Part shown: piece after piece, positions 55,376-62,202 of the stretch
Layout of the letters: each line of letters starts with the position of its first letter
How positions within the stretch are numbered: position 1 is the first letter of the stretch
Position numbers and translations under genes: made by a program
Notes under the pieces: model-generated
The model's input: only the letters and a program-made list of their open reading frames with translations
Told to the model about the DNA's origin: nothing
The model's database searches: none
NCBI RefSeq assembly: GCF_002982135.1
Contig: NZ_CP019981.1
Location: 558,001 to 622,000 of the forward strand
DNA: 64,000 nucleotides
Source of the DNA: Pediococcus inopinatus
GTDB lineage: Bacteria; Bacillota; Bacilli; Lactobacillales; Lactobacillaceae
Direction: 5' to 3'

Positions 55376-56212
55376 TTAGTCATTTTGGTTAGAAAATTGC
55401 GCCATCGTTTGAGGAATCTGTTTGATAAGTTGATGGGGTAAAACAACATACTGAGTTTTACCAAGTTGATCGGCAATGAAGCTGTGAAGATAAACAGCAC
55501 TTAAAATACTCTTAGTTTCATTGTCAGAAAACTGAGTTACAAAAGCGCCAACCATGCCGGCCAGAGTGTCACCCATTCCACCAGTTGCCATTTCTGGGCC
55601 GCCGATTAAGAGCTGATAGGTTTCATGATTTGTATAAACTTCTGTGTGATGCTTTTTTAGGATTACCGTGGCATTTAGCTTTTGTTGAGCCGCATGATTA
55701 TTTGCTTCTGATTGTTCCTTAATGGGAATACCAGATAGTCGTTGCCATTCCATTTCATGCGGGGTAAAGATAATGTGAGCCTGAGGTAGCACTAAATGAT
55801 GGGTAGCAATTAAATCAATGGCCGAGCCATCAATTATCAGTTTTTGATTGGCTTGAATGTTTTGAAAAACAAATTGTAAAATTTCTAAAGAAGATGGCGT
55901 TTCACCGAGACCCGAACCAATCACGACACCATCCACTTTTTTTAGTATGGTCTGAATCGTTTGCTTATCAGTGAAATCAATCACCATGGTTTCAGGTAGT
56001 CGGGCGTGAAGGCTCGTAAAATTATGGGGGTCAGTTGCAGTCGTAACCAAACCACAACCTGAGTAAACGGCGGCACTACTCCCTAAAATAACTGCTCCCC
56101 CAAATTGGGCATTACCGCCAATGATTAATAATTTTCCAAACGAACCTTTATGGGTCTGTGTTGCCCGTTTTTTAATCGTTTCTTTTACTAACGTTTGTGT
56201 GATCGTCTGCAT
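55376..56212 (-). CDS. nnrD: ADP-dependent NAD(P)H-hydrate dehydratase
   Basis: 278-residue ribokinase-fold enzyme that repairs hydrated NAD(P)H. Family motifs: KGSFGKLLIIGGNAQFGGAV, the GSGLGETPSS and IIDGSAIDLI segments, FTPHEMEWQRLSG, and the catalytic GGPEMATGGMGDTLAGMVGA. It lacks the NnrE epimerase domain, as usual in lactobacilli. AAGGAGG lies 9 nt before the ATG at 56212. Convergent with the rsuA-like gene and divergent from the stress-protein gene. Confidence 0.94.
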   Translation of the reverse strand: MQTITQTLVKETIKKRATQTHKGSFGKLLIIGGNAQFGGAVILGSSAAVYSGCGLVTTATDPHNFTSLHARLPETMVIDFTDKQTIQTILKKVDGVVIGSGLGETPSSLEILQFVFQNIQANQKLIIDGSAIDLIATHHLVLPQAHIIFTPHEMEWQRLSGIPIKEQSEANNHAAQQKLNATVILKKHHTEVYTNHETYQLLIGGPEMATGGMGDTLAGMVGAFVTQFSDNETKSILSAVYLHSFIADQLGKTQYVVLPHQLIKQIPQTMAQFSNQND

Positions 56213-56290
56213 GGCATTATGCCTCCTTAGGGTTAGTATAACGAAAATAAGGCGATAATAAAAACAAGAAGAGCCTTTTACTATAAGATT

Positions 56291-56305
56291 TCGTAAACGC
56301 TTGCT
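56291..56305 (+). promoter_or_regulatory. cre-like site overlapping the usp promoter
   Basis: TCGTAAACGCTTGCT matches the cre consensus WTGNAANCGNWNNCW with one mismatch. It ends on the first base of the -10 TATAAT (56305-56310), so CcpA binding would block the promoter. Confidence 0.5.
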
Positions 56306-56334
56306 ATAATAAAGTTAAATAATCAGGAAGCGAG

Positions 56335-56802
56335 ATGAGTCACATGCAAGATCAACAATATAAAAATATTTTGGTTGGGATTGACGGTTCAGAAACTTCA
56401 ATGAGGGCTTTAGATAAGGCAATCGATGCAGCTAAACGAAATCAAGCAAAACTGTATATTGCTCAAGTTTTAAAACCACGGCAATCTTCAATAGGGCAGT
56501 CGTCATTAGGTTTTGGCGTTGTTGAAACTGATGTTGACGAAAATAATCGATTGAAAGAGCAACAGGAAACCATTGACGGAATTGTCGCGCGCGTTCAAGG
56601 CGAAGGTGTTGAACAAGTGACTGGCATTGTAAAAATTGGTAGTCCACACGAAGAATTGGCCAAAACGATTCAAAGGGAGAACCAAATTGATTTAATTTAC
56701 ATTGGGGCAACTGGCGCAAATCGGGTTGCACAAATGTTTTTGGGATCAAATTCGGCCTATATTTTGGAACACTCTTTGGCAGACGTCATGGTAGTTAGAT
56801 AA
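56335..56802 (+). CDS. universal stress protein (UspA family)
   Basis: 155-residue single-domain Usp. ILVGIDGSETSMRALDKAI opens the fold. The ATP-binding signature G-2x-G-9x-G(S/T) is seen near the end as GATGANRVAQMFLGSNSAYIL. Such proteins bind ATP and support survival under stress; partners are unknown. Two starts are close: ATG 56335 (GGAAG 4 nt away) and ATG 56344. A TATAAT at 56305-56310 and an overlapping cre-like site suggest CcpA control. No terminator is obvious; the glycosyltransferase gene follows after 150 bp. Confidence 0.9.
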   Translation: MSHMQDQQYKNILVGIDGSETSMRALDKAIDAAKRNQAKLYIAQVLKPRQSSIGQSSLGFGVVETDVDENNRLKEQQETIDGIVARVQGEGVEQVTGIVKIGSPHEELAKTIQRENQIDLIYIGATGANRVAQMFLGSNSAYILEHSLADVMVVR

Positions 56803-56956
56803 AAATTTACAAATAAATTCAGAAAATTAATGGTGGAGCGATCATTTAAATAAGAAAACGACTGGTCCACTATTAGTTTACGCAAAAAAGAAAGCTGGTC
56901 TTATTAAACTAACCAAAAGAGAGGGGGAAAGCCGAGATTATCTCGGTTATTCAAAT

Positions 56957-58039
56957 ATGAAATTACTAATTGTACTGGAAAATGTAAAAATGGATGGTGT
57001 GAAACGGGCCGCAACGGTTGTAGGTAACGCACTCACCGAATATGTGGATGTGACTTACTACTCGTTAGAAGATGTGGCACCTTATTATGAACTGGATGCT
57101 GAATTAGTAATTGCAAAACGCCCAGCACCGGGACATATTCTAAATTATTTTGGTGAGAAGCCTTATGAAAGATACCAACCCCAAATTGAGGACTTATGTA
57201 ATTATATTCAGGTTGAAAAATTTCAAACCGTTATTTTACCGGCAGGATTAACAACAAGTTTTGCTCCGTTAATTAAGACCCAAATTCCTGAAATTCATGT
57301 CATTGCGTGGATGCATAATAATTATAAAACTTATCTAACGCAGTATTATCAGTTAATGAAATCTGAATTTGTTCAGGGATTAAAAGCAGCGGATGTTGTG
57401 GTAGTGCTAACTGAATCTGATTATTTGAATTATCGCCAATTTAATAAAAATACGGTCAAAATTTATAACCCTCTCACAATCGTGGCTGAAGAACGAGCTG
57501 ACTTAAAGGCTCACACCATTGCGTTTACGGCTCGTATTTCCATTCAACACAAAGGAATTGATTTTTTACTGGAGGCCGCCCAATATTTACCAGATGATTG
57601 GAAAATTGCCATGGCAGGAGAGGGTCCCGAATCGGAAATGAAGATCTTCAAACAATTGATCGCTCAATTTGATGTGGCAGATAAAATCATTTACCGTGGA
57701 GCGCTTAAAGACGAAGCCTTACAGGCCCATTATGAGACTGCCTCTATTTTTGTATCTACTTCGCGATGGGAAGGGATGCCCTTAGTCATTGGTGAAGCTA
57801 TGGGATTTGGGTTGCCAATTGTTGCGATGGAAAACACAGGTTCAAAAGAATTCTTAGGAAAAAATGAATACGGAGTTTTAACTAAAGCAAAGGATGTTCC
57901 AGATTTTGTTGAATCCTTAAATAAGCTGATAATAAGCGAACCACTCAGACAGCTTTATGCTAAGAAGTCATGTGAACGGATTCGAAGCTCTTTTATGGTG
58001 GATACTATTATAAAACAATGGTTAACGATTCTTTCTTAA
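56957..58039 (+). CDS. GT4-family glycosyltransferase
   Basis: 360 residues, GT-B fold. KLLIVLENVKMDGVKRAATVV begins the acceptor domain. The donor domain has FTARISIQHKGIDFLLEAA, MAGEGPESEMKIFKQ, and the EX7E motif in SRWEGMPLVIGEAMGFGLP. The closest style is capsular/EPS or poly(ribitol)-modifying glycosyltransferases of lactobacilli; no defined substrate. The ribosome site is odd: the only strong SD (GAGGGGG, 56921-56927) is about 29 nt from the ATG with a hairpin CCGAGATTATCTCGG between. Single gene. Confidence 0.88.
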   Translation: MKLLIVLENVKMDGVKRAATVVGNALTEYVDVTYYSLEDVAPYYELDAELVIAKRPAPGHILNYFGEKPYERYQPQIEDLCNYIQVEKFQTVILPAGLTTSFAPLIKTQIPEIHVIAWMHNNYKTYLTQYYQLMKSEFVQGLKAADVVVVLTESDYLNYRQFNKNTVKIYNPLTIVAEERADLKAHTIAFTARISIQHKGIDFLLEAAQYLPDDWKIAMAGEGPESEMKIFKQLIAQFDVADKIIYRGALKDEALQAHYETASIFVSTSRWEGMPLVIGEAMGFGLPIVAMENTGSKEFLGKNEYGVLTKAKDVPDFVESLNKLIISEPLRQLYAKKSCERIRSSFMVDTIIKQWLTILS

Positions 58040-58147
58040 AAAAAGAAGTAAAAAATGAAAAATAGCATTGAAAACATTGCAAAACTTCGATATGGTATGA
58101 GTATAGCGTTTACAATTATAGTGAACTAGGAAAGTCGATGGTTTGAA

Positions 58148-58966
58148 ATGTATAAATTAATAGTTAGTGATTTAGATGAAACTTTACTTAGCAGGGATGG
58201 AAGTATTTCTAATGAAAATATTGCTGCAATTAAGGCCGCTTCCGAAAAAGGTGTAAAATTTGTTCCTAATACAGGGAGAGGATTTGCCTCAGTTCAACCC
58301 TTATTGAAAAAGTTGTCCTTATTTCAAAAGCCTGATGAATTTGTGATTTCATACAATGGGGGTGCGATCATTGAAAATCAGGACAACCGTGTGTTACAGA
58401 CAAATGAAATGACGTACGAAGAAGCCAAAGGTGTTTTTGATATTACATCGCAATATCCACACAATGATACACATGTTTATACATTAAATAAGTTGTATAT
58501 TTATAATCCTCGTGAGGAAGATTTGGCTTATTTGAAGCCTCGTCATGTTGAGTATAAAATTATGACTGATAAGGATTTTTCAATTTTTAAAAACGAAAAA
58601 ATTATGAAAGTCATCACGATGAATCCAGATGAAAAAGCTCTCCATCCAGTGCATGATAAGGTAATGACAGCTTTTGATAATCAATTAAACGCTAGTTATT
58701 CTTCTGGAATGTACGCCGAATTTAATCATTTGAGTACTGATAAAGGAACGGCCTCATTAGAGTTAGCCGAATCTTTGGGAATCAAAAAAGATGAAGTTTT
58801 GGCCTTAGGAGATAATAGCAATGATTTACCAATGCTGCGGAAAGTAGGGATGCCAGTTGTTGTGTCTAATGGGACAGATGAGGCGAAAAGTATCGCTAAA
58901 TATGTGACTAAAAATAATTACAAAACTGGTGTGGCAGAAGCAATCCATAAGTTTGTTTTGGACTAA
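58148..58966 (+). CDS. Cof-type HAD-superfamily phosphatase
   Basis: 272-residue class IIB HAD hydrolase. Motif I is DLDETLLS, motif II near NTGRGFASV, motif III Lys around STDKGTASLEL, and motif IV LALGDNSNDLPML. A cap domain lies between about residues 85 and 190. Members dephosphorylate sugar phosphates, FMN or phosphorylated cofactors; specificity cannot be inferred. The aspartate order DxDET is intact, so it should be active. A 24-nt gap leads to a small membrane-protein gene, likely one transcript. Confidence 0.93.
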   Translation: MYKLIVSDLDETLLSRDGSISNENIAAIKAASEKGVKFVPNTGRGFASVQPLLKKLSLFQKPDEFVISYNGGAIIENQDNRVLQTNEMTYEEAKGVFDITSQYPHNDTHVYTLNKLYIYNPREEDLAYLKPRHVEYKIMTDKDFSIFKNEKIMKVITMNPDEKALHPVHDKVMTAFDNQLNASYSSGMYAEFNHLSTDKGTASLELAESLGIKKDEVLALGDNSNDLPMLRKVGMPVVVSNGTDEAKSIAKYVTKNNYKTGVAEAIHKFVLD

Positions 58967-58989
58967 AATTTCAGGAACGGAGGTTTCTT

Positions 58990-59205
58990 ATGCAAAAAGC
59001 AGCGATAATTGTTATTCCAGCTTTGCTTGCGATTGGGCTAATTTTGATAACTGAATTTGTTAAGTTGCCTTTTTGGCTTTTAGTTATCTTATGGATTCTC
59101 GGTTTTTTATTCGCGATGCTTTCAGTTGTCTTGATCGAATTAAAAATCAGAATGGCCGCTCTAAAACGGCACCAAGCGGAACAAGACGAAGAAGATCGAC
59201 CTTAA
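58990..59205 (+). CDS. small two-helix membrane protein
   Basis: 71 residues with two membrane helices (AIIVIPALLAIGLILI, and WLLVILWILGFLFAMLSVVL) and a charged C-terminal tail (KRHQAEQDEEDRP). No known family. ACGGAGG precedes the ATG by 7 nt. It lies between the HAD gene and the YbjQ-like gene with short gaps, so the three form one operon. No function proposed. Confidence 0.75.
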   Translation: MQKAAIIVIPALLAIGLILITEFVKLPFWLLVILWILGFLFAMLSVVLIELKIRMAALKRHQAEQDEEDRP

Positions 59206-59223
59206 AGTAAAAGAGGGATTATT

Positions 59224-59502
59224 ATGTTTATGTCTACTGAAGAAGTGAATGCTGGGCACACAATCATCGACATTGTGTCAGCAACAAGTCGCATTATGTT
59301 ATCGGCAGATGAAATTGATCAATATCAAATGTTTGATCAACTCATCGAAGAAACAAAGCAAAAATTAACCAAGCGCGCAGAATTGAAAGATGGCGATGGC
59401 TTGGTCGGGGTCCATTTTAATACGGAAATTGTTAATGTCAGTGTGGCACCAAAATTTCTGGTAGTTGTGGGTTACGGAACGGTTGTAAAGTTGGATGAGT
59501 AG
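59224..59502 (+). CDS. YbjQ-like (DUF74) protein
   Basis: 92 residues; the sequence VSATSRIMLSADEIDQYQMF, then KDGDGLVGVHFNTEIVNVSV and FLVVVGYGTVVKL, resembles the C-terminal part of YbjQ/UPF0145 heavy-metal-binding-like domains that assemble as pentamers. Function unknown. ATG 59224 follows GAGGGATT; a second ATG is at 59230. Last gene of the operon with the HAD phosphatase; its terminator is broken by the second ISL3 element. Confidence 0.75.
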   Translation: MFMSTEEVNAGHTIIDIVSATSRIMLSADEIDQYQMFDQLIEETKQKLTKRAELKDGDGLVGVHFNTEIVNVSVAPKFLVVVGYGTVVKLDE

Positions 59503-59518
59503 TCTAAATTAAGAAAAT

Positions 59519-59556
59519 ATAAAAACGGCTAGGTCTTCTTGTATTAAAAGAAAATC
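59519..59556. terminator. left part of a second IS-disrupted terminator
   Basis: AAAAACGGCTAG (59520-59531) plus the loop and the target copy AGAAAATC (59549-59556). The right arm TAGCCGTTTTT is at 61039-61049. Without the IS this is one hairpin shared by the YbjQ-like gene (plus) and tRNA-Leu (minus). Confidence 0.78.
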
Positions 59557-59592
59557 GGCTCTTTGTCAAATCCTGTTGATAGATGAATTTGG

Positions 59593-59633
59593 GACACTGT
59601 TAGAAGTTATGCAACTTCTAACAGTGTCTTTTT
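59593..59633 (+). terminator. terminator inside the second ISL3 element
   Basis: Perfect 16-bp stem GACACTGTTAGAAGTT / AACTTCTAACAGTGTC with ATGC loop, then TTTTT. It overlaps the last transposase codons. Confidence 0.88.
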
Positions 59634-60890
59634 GTTTGGTTTGGTTCTCATTTGTTGTAATTTAACTCTTGAAACTAAGTGGTGATAATTTCGGAAACCG
59701 AAGGCAGTTCTTTGAATTTGCTTAATCATTCTATTGATCCCTTCAATTGGACCATTAGAATACTTTGATTCACTGGCATTGAGGACTATTTCAAGATTCT
59801 TTTTAAATGTGGTTAAAACATCTTTCATTTGCGAGCTAAGCTTATCGTTGTTATATAAATATTGAACAAGACCATCTTTGTCGTGATTTTTAAGACATAT
59901 CATAATGCCTTGCATGGCGTTATAAGTATTTAACAGTCTTTCATCAACATCTAGACCTAACTGAACTCTTTCGAGTTGAGTTACTTGTTTCCTAAGGTGT
60001 CGATCGAAAAATGTTTTTTTAATCTCAAGCTCATCGAAGTGTTTTAAATAAAGTTTCCAGGAGAATTTAAGCATCCGATATTCCTTGGATTGTTTCTTGT
60101 ATTCTTTCATAATTTGAACGCGACTTTGGTTAAAAGATCTAGTCATCATCGCAACAATATGAAAACGATCGACAATTATTTTGGCATTTGGAAATACCAA
60201 TCTGGCGATATCTTGATAGTAACTATTAAGGTCCAGAGAAACTGTCTTTACTTGCTTTCTAGCGGTGCTGTCAAACTTATTAAAGTAATCAATAATAGTT
60301 TGTTTAAAGCGATCCGGTAGGATCTGTTGAATTTCATGATCACCATCACCGTTAATACAAAGAAAGTGGAAATCGCCGCCAACACCACGAAATTCATCCA
60401 TAGATAAGTGCTCAGGTAAAGAATGATAATTTCTCCGAAATAGATCATCATAGTTGTCTAAATAGCGACAAACGGTACTGGGAGAAACACTATTGTCTAA
60501 AGCAATACTAGTCTGAGTACGATCATCCTGAAGATGCATGAATATTTTTTGTCTGGTAGCTTTGGAAATATTACAATACTTATTGACGAGGTCTGTTGTT
60601 GCCATTACCGAGTTTCCACAATTTTTACAGATTAATCGTTCTTTATGAAGTTCAAGATAGACGGGCTCACTAGCGTTGGCCGACGGATATGAAACGCGTG
60701 ACACATAGTGTCCGTTATGACTAAAGTTTTCAAAACCACATTGAGGACACCTTGTATAAGTGGCTTTTACATTGGCAACATAGACTTTAGCAGGTTTTGA
60801 TTTTATGAATTGATGCTTATAACTGAAAAAAATAACATTTGGGTCTTTAATACTGAGTGAAAATTTTATATTATTATCTATAGGGTTCAT
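59607..60890 (-). CDS. ISL3-family transposase (second type)
   Basis: 427 residues with the ISL3 plan: zinc ribbon CPQCGFEN and CKNCGNSV, HTH segment (SIALDNSVSPSTVCRYLDN), DDE region with SMDEFRG, SLDLNSYY, IVDRFHIVAMMTRS, and the C-terminal NGPIEGINRMIKQIQRTAFGFRN. No frameshift. It is unlike the first transposase beyond these motifs (different length and most other residues), so the two belong to different subgroups of the family. Confidence 0.95.
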   Translation of the reverse strand: MNPIDNNIKFSLSIKDPNVIFFSYKHQFIKSKPAKVYVANVKATYTRCPQCGFENFSHNGHYVSRVSYPSANASEPVYLELHKERLICKNCGNSVMATTDLVNKYCNISKATRQKIFMHLQDDRTQTSIALDNSVSPSTVCRYLDNYDDLFRRNYHSLPEHLSMDEFRGVGGDFHFLCINGDGDHEIQQILPDRFKQTIIDYFNKFDSTARKQVKTVSLDLNSYYQDIARLVFPNAKIIVDRFHIVAMMTRSFNQSRVQIMKEYKKQSKEYRMLKFSWKLYLKHFDELEIKKTFFDRHLRKQVTQLERVQLGLDVDERLLNTYNAMQGIMICLKNHDKDGLVQYLYNNDKLSSQMKDVLTTFKKNLEIVLNASESKYSNGPIEGINRMIKQIQRTAFGFRNYHHLVSRVKLQQMRTKPNKKTLLEVA

Positions 60891-61030
60891 GGTTTCTCAC
60901 ATCCTTTGATGATGCTGTAGTGGGTGGATTTTTTTGTGTGTGGGGACCTGTGGGCCTCTTTTTTTTTCAAAAAAATCCTGTTAATAGATTACCACATTGG
61001 TAGTTCATCAACAGGAAAAAGTATAGAGCC

Positions 61031-61050
61031 AGAAAATCTAGCCGTTTTTA
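61031..61050. terminator. right part of the second disrupted terminator
   Basis: AGAAAATC (target duplication) followed by TAGCCGTTTTT, which pairs with 59521-59531. Minus-strand tRNA-Leu transcripts now meet only this arm before entering the IS. Confidence 0.75.
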
Positions 61051-61063
61051 TGATGTTTTTATA

Positions 61064-61147
61064 TGCCCCAGGCAGGATTCGAACCTGTACATGGTTGCCC
61101 ATACAGCGACCTGAACGCTGCGCGTCTGCCAGTTCCGCCACTGGGGC
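61064..61147 (-). tRNA. tRNA-Leu (CAG)
   Basis: 84 nt on the minus strand with a long variable arm, acceptor GCCCCAG / CTGGGGC, anticodon loop TTCAGGT in stem CAGCG / CGCTG. Confidence 0.95.
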
Positions 61148-61480
61148 AAACAACACTAATCATTTTACACTATATTCTGAAAAATGGAAAGCCTCTCCAA
61201 ACAACTAAGCGCCTCAAAATTTCCTTCAAATCAGCATGTTTTGTTTGTCTTGAATTTGTTAACATAATAATATATTTTTCTCTAAATTTAGCGTGGAAAT
61301 ATGGTATGATTATTCCTGCATGTTTGTAGCTATTGGGTTAGGTGTAATTAAAAGAATGGTTGTAATCAATGATTTTAGCCATTTAGTACAAAAAACATAA
61401 TTTTAGTTAAAACACAAGATGTTGTATGCAAATGATTTATGCTATACTGAATATTGATTAAAGATAAAGAGGGGCCTTGT
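61148..61480. other. intergenic region with promoter signals
   Basis: AT-rich. An extended -10 TGGTATGAT occurs at about 61302-61310, and another TGCTATACT at 61440-61448 about 30 nt before the kinase ribosome site. No coding frame or conserved RNA recognised. Confidence 0.5.
61443..61448 (+). promoter_or_regulatory. -10 element of the deoxynucleoside kinase gene
   Basis: TATACT preceded by TGC (extended -10), with TTGTAT at 15 bp as a weak -35. Confidence 0.55.
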
Positions 61481-62140
61481 ATGGTGATAATTACAGCAGG
61501 AATGATAGGTGTTGGAAAGACAACATTAACTGGAAAGATTGCAGAACACTACGGATCAAAAGCATTTTATGAACCAGTGGGGGACAATCCCGTTTTACCA
61601 CTTTATTATTCTGACCAAAAAAGTTACGGGTTTTTACTACAAATTTATTTCTTGAACAAGCGATTTGCGATGATCAAAAAGGCACTTTCCGATGATAATA
61701 ATGTCTTGGATCGTTCAATTTATGAAGATGCTTTATTTACACGAGAAAATAATAAAGAGGGAAACATTACAGATACTGAATTTGGTGTCTATACAAGTCT
61801 CATTGATAATATGATGAATGAGCTAAATGACCTTCCAAAAAAAGCACCAGATTTGATGGTGTATGCCGAAACTGATTTCGAGACGATCTTATATCGTATA
61901 AAAAAACGAGGCCGCGATTATGAACAGTTTGATAATAATCCAGATCTCGAAGATTATTATCGCAAAATGTGGTTGGCTTATAAGGACTGGTATGAAGAGT
62001 ATGATGCAAGCCCAAAAATTAAAATTGATTTACAAAAGTATGATCTAGAAAATCCCAAGAACGTTGATGCTGTCTTAGGGCAGATTGATGCAGCTTTAGA
62101 AAAAATTCGCGCGCCTAAGAGTGTTGAAGAAGCAATTTAG
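61481..62140 (+). CDS. deoxynucleoside kinase (dAK/dGK type)
   Basis: 219-residue kinase that phosphorylates deoxyadenosine/deoxyguanosine for nucleotide salvage, important in lactobacilli. P-loop GMIGVGKTTL (about residues 7-16), the substrate segment FYEPVGDNPVLPLYY, VLDRSIYEDALFTRE (DRS motif) and the lid RIKKRGRDYEQ. ATG 61481 has GAGGGG 6 nt upstream; an earlier in-frame ATT at 61454 is not needed. Lactobacilli often carry tandem dak/dgk pairs; only one is here. Ends at a bidirectional terminator. Confidence 0.92.
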   Translation: MVIITAGMIGVGKTTLTGKIAEHYGSKAFYEPVGDNPVLPLYYSDQKSYGFLLQIYFLNKRFAMIKKALSDDNNVLDRSIYEDALFTRENNKEGNITDTEFGVYTSLIDNMMNELNDLPKKAPDLMVYAETDFETILYRIKKRGRDYEQFDNNPDLEDYYRKMWLAYKDWYEEYDASPKIKIDLQKYDLENPKNVDAVLGQIDAALEKIRAPKSVEEAI

Positions 62141-62148
62141 CGTAATTA

Positions 62149-62200
62149 AAAAGTTATTCATAATCGATTTTTATAAAAATCGGTTATGGATAACTTTTTT
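62149..62200. terminator. bidirectional terminator
   Basis: Long stem AAAAGTTATTCATAA / TTATGGATAACTTTT with CGATTTT / AAAATCG inside; T runs on both strands. Confidence 0.85.
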
Positions 62201-62202
62201 GT

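Larger units (their letters stand above)
59557..61030 (-). mobile_element. second ISL3-family insertion sequence, 1474 bp, with 8-bp target duplication
   Basis: Both ends begin GGCTCT and share the core CCTGTTGAT as an imperfect inverted repeat. The flanking direct repeat AGAAAATC (59549-59556, 61031-61038) is 8 bp. The single intact transposase is on the minus strand. Near the left end it carries a plus-strand terminator (59593-59633). Sequence differs clearly from the element at 3244-4693, so it is a separate ISL3 type. It sits inside a terminator hairpin. Confidence 0.93.

Noticed and set aside
55376..55500. Second frame overlapping the nnrD 3' end
   Set aside because: Short, in another frame of a clear gene, and without start signals.
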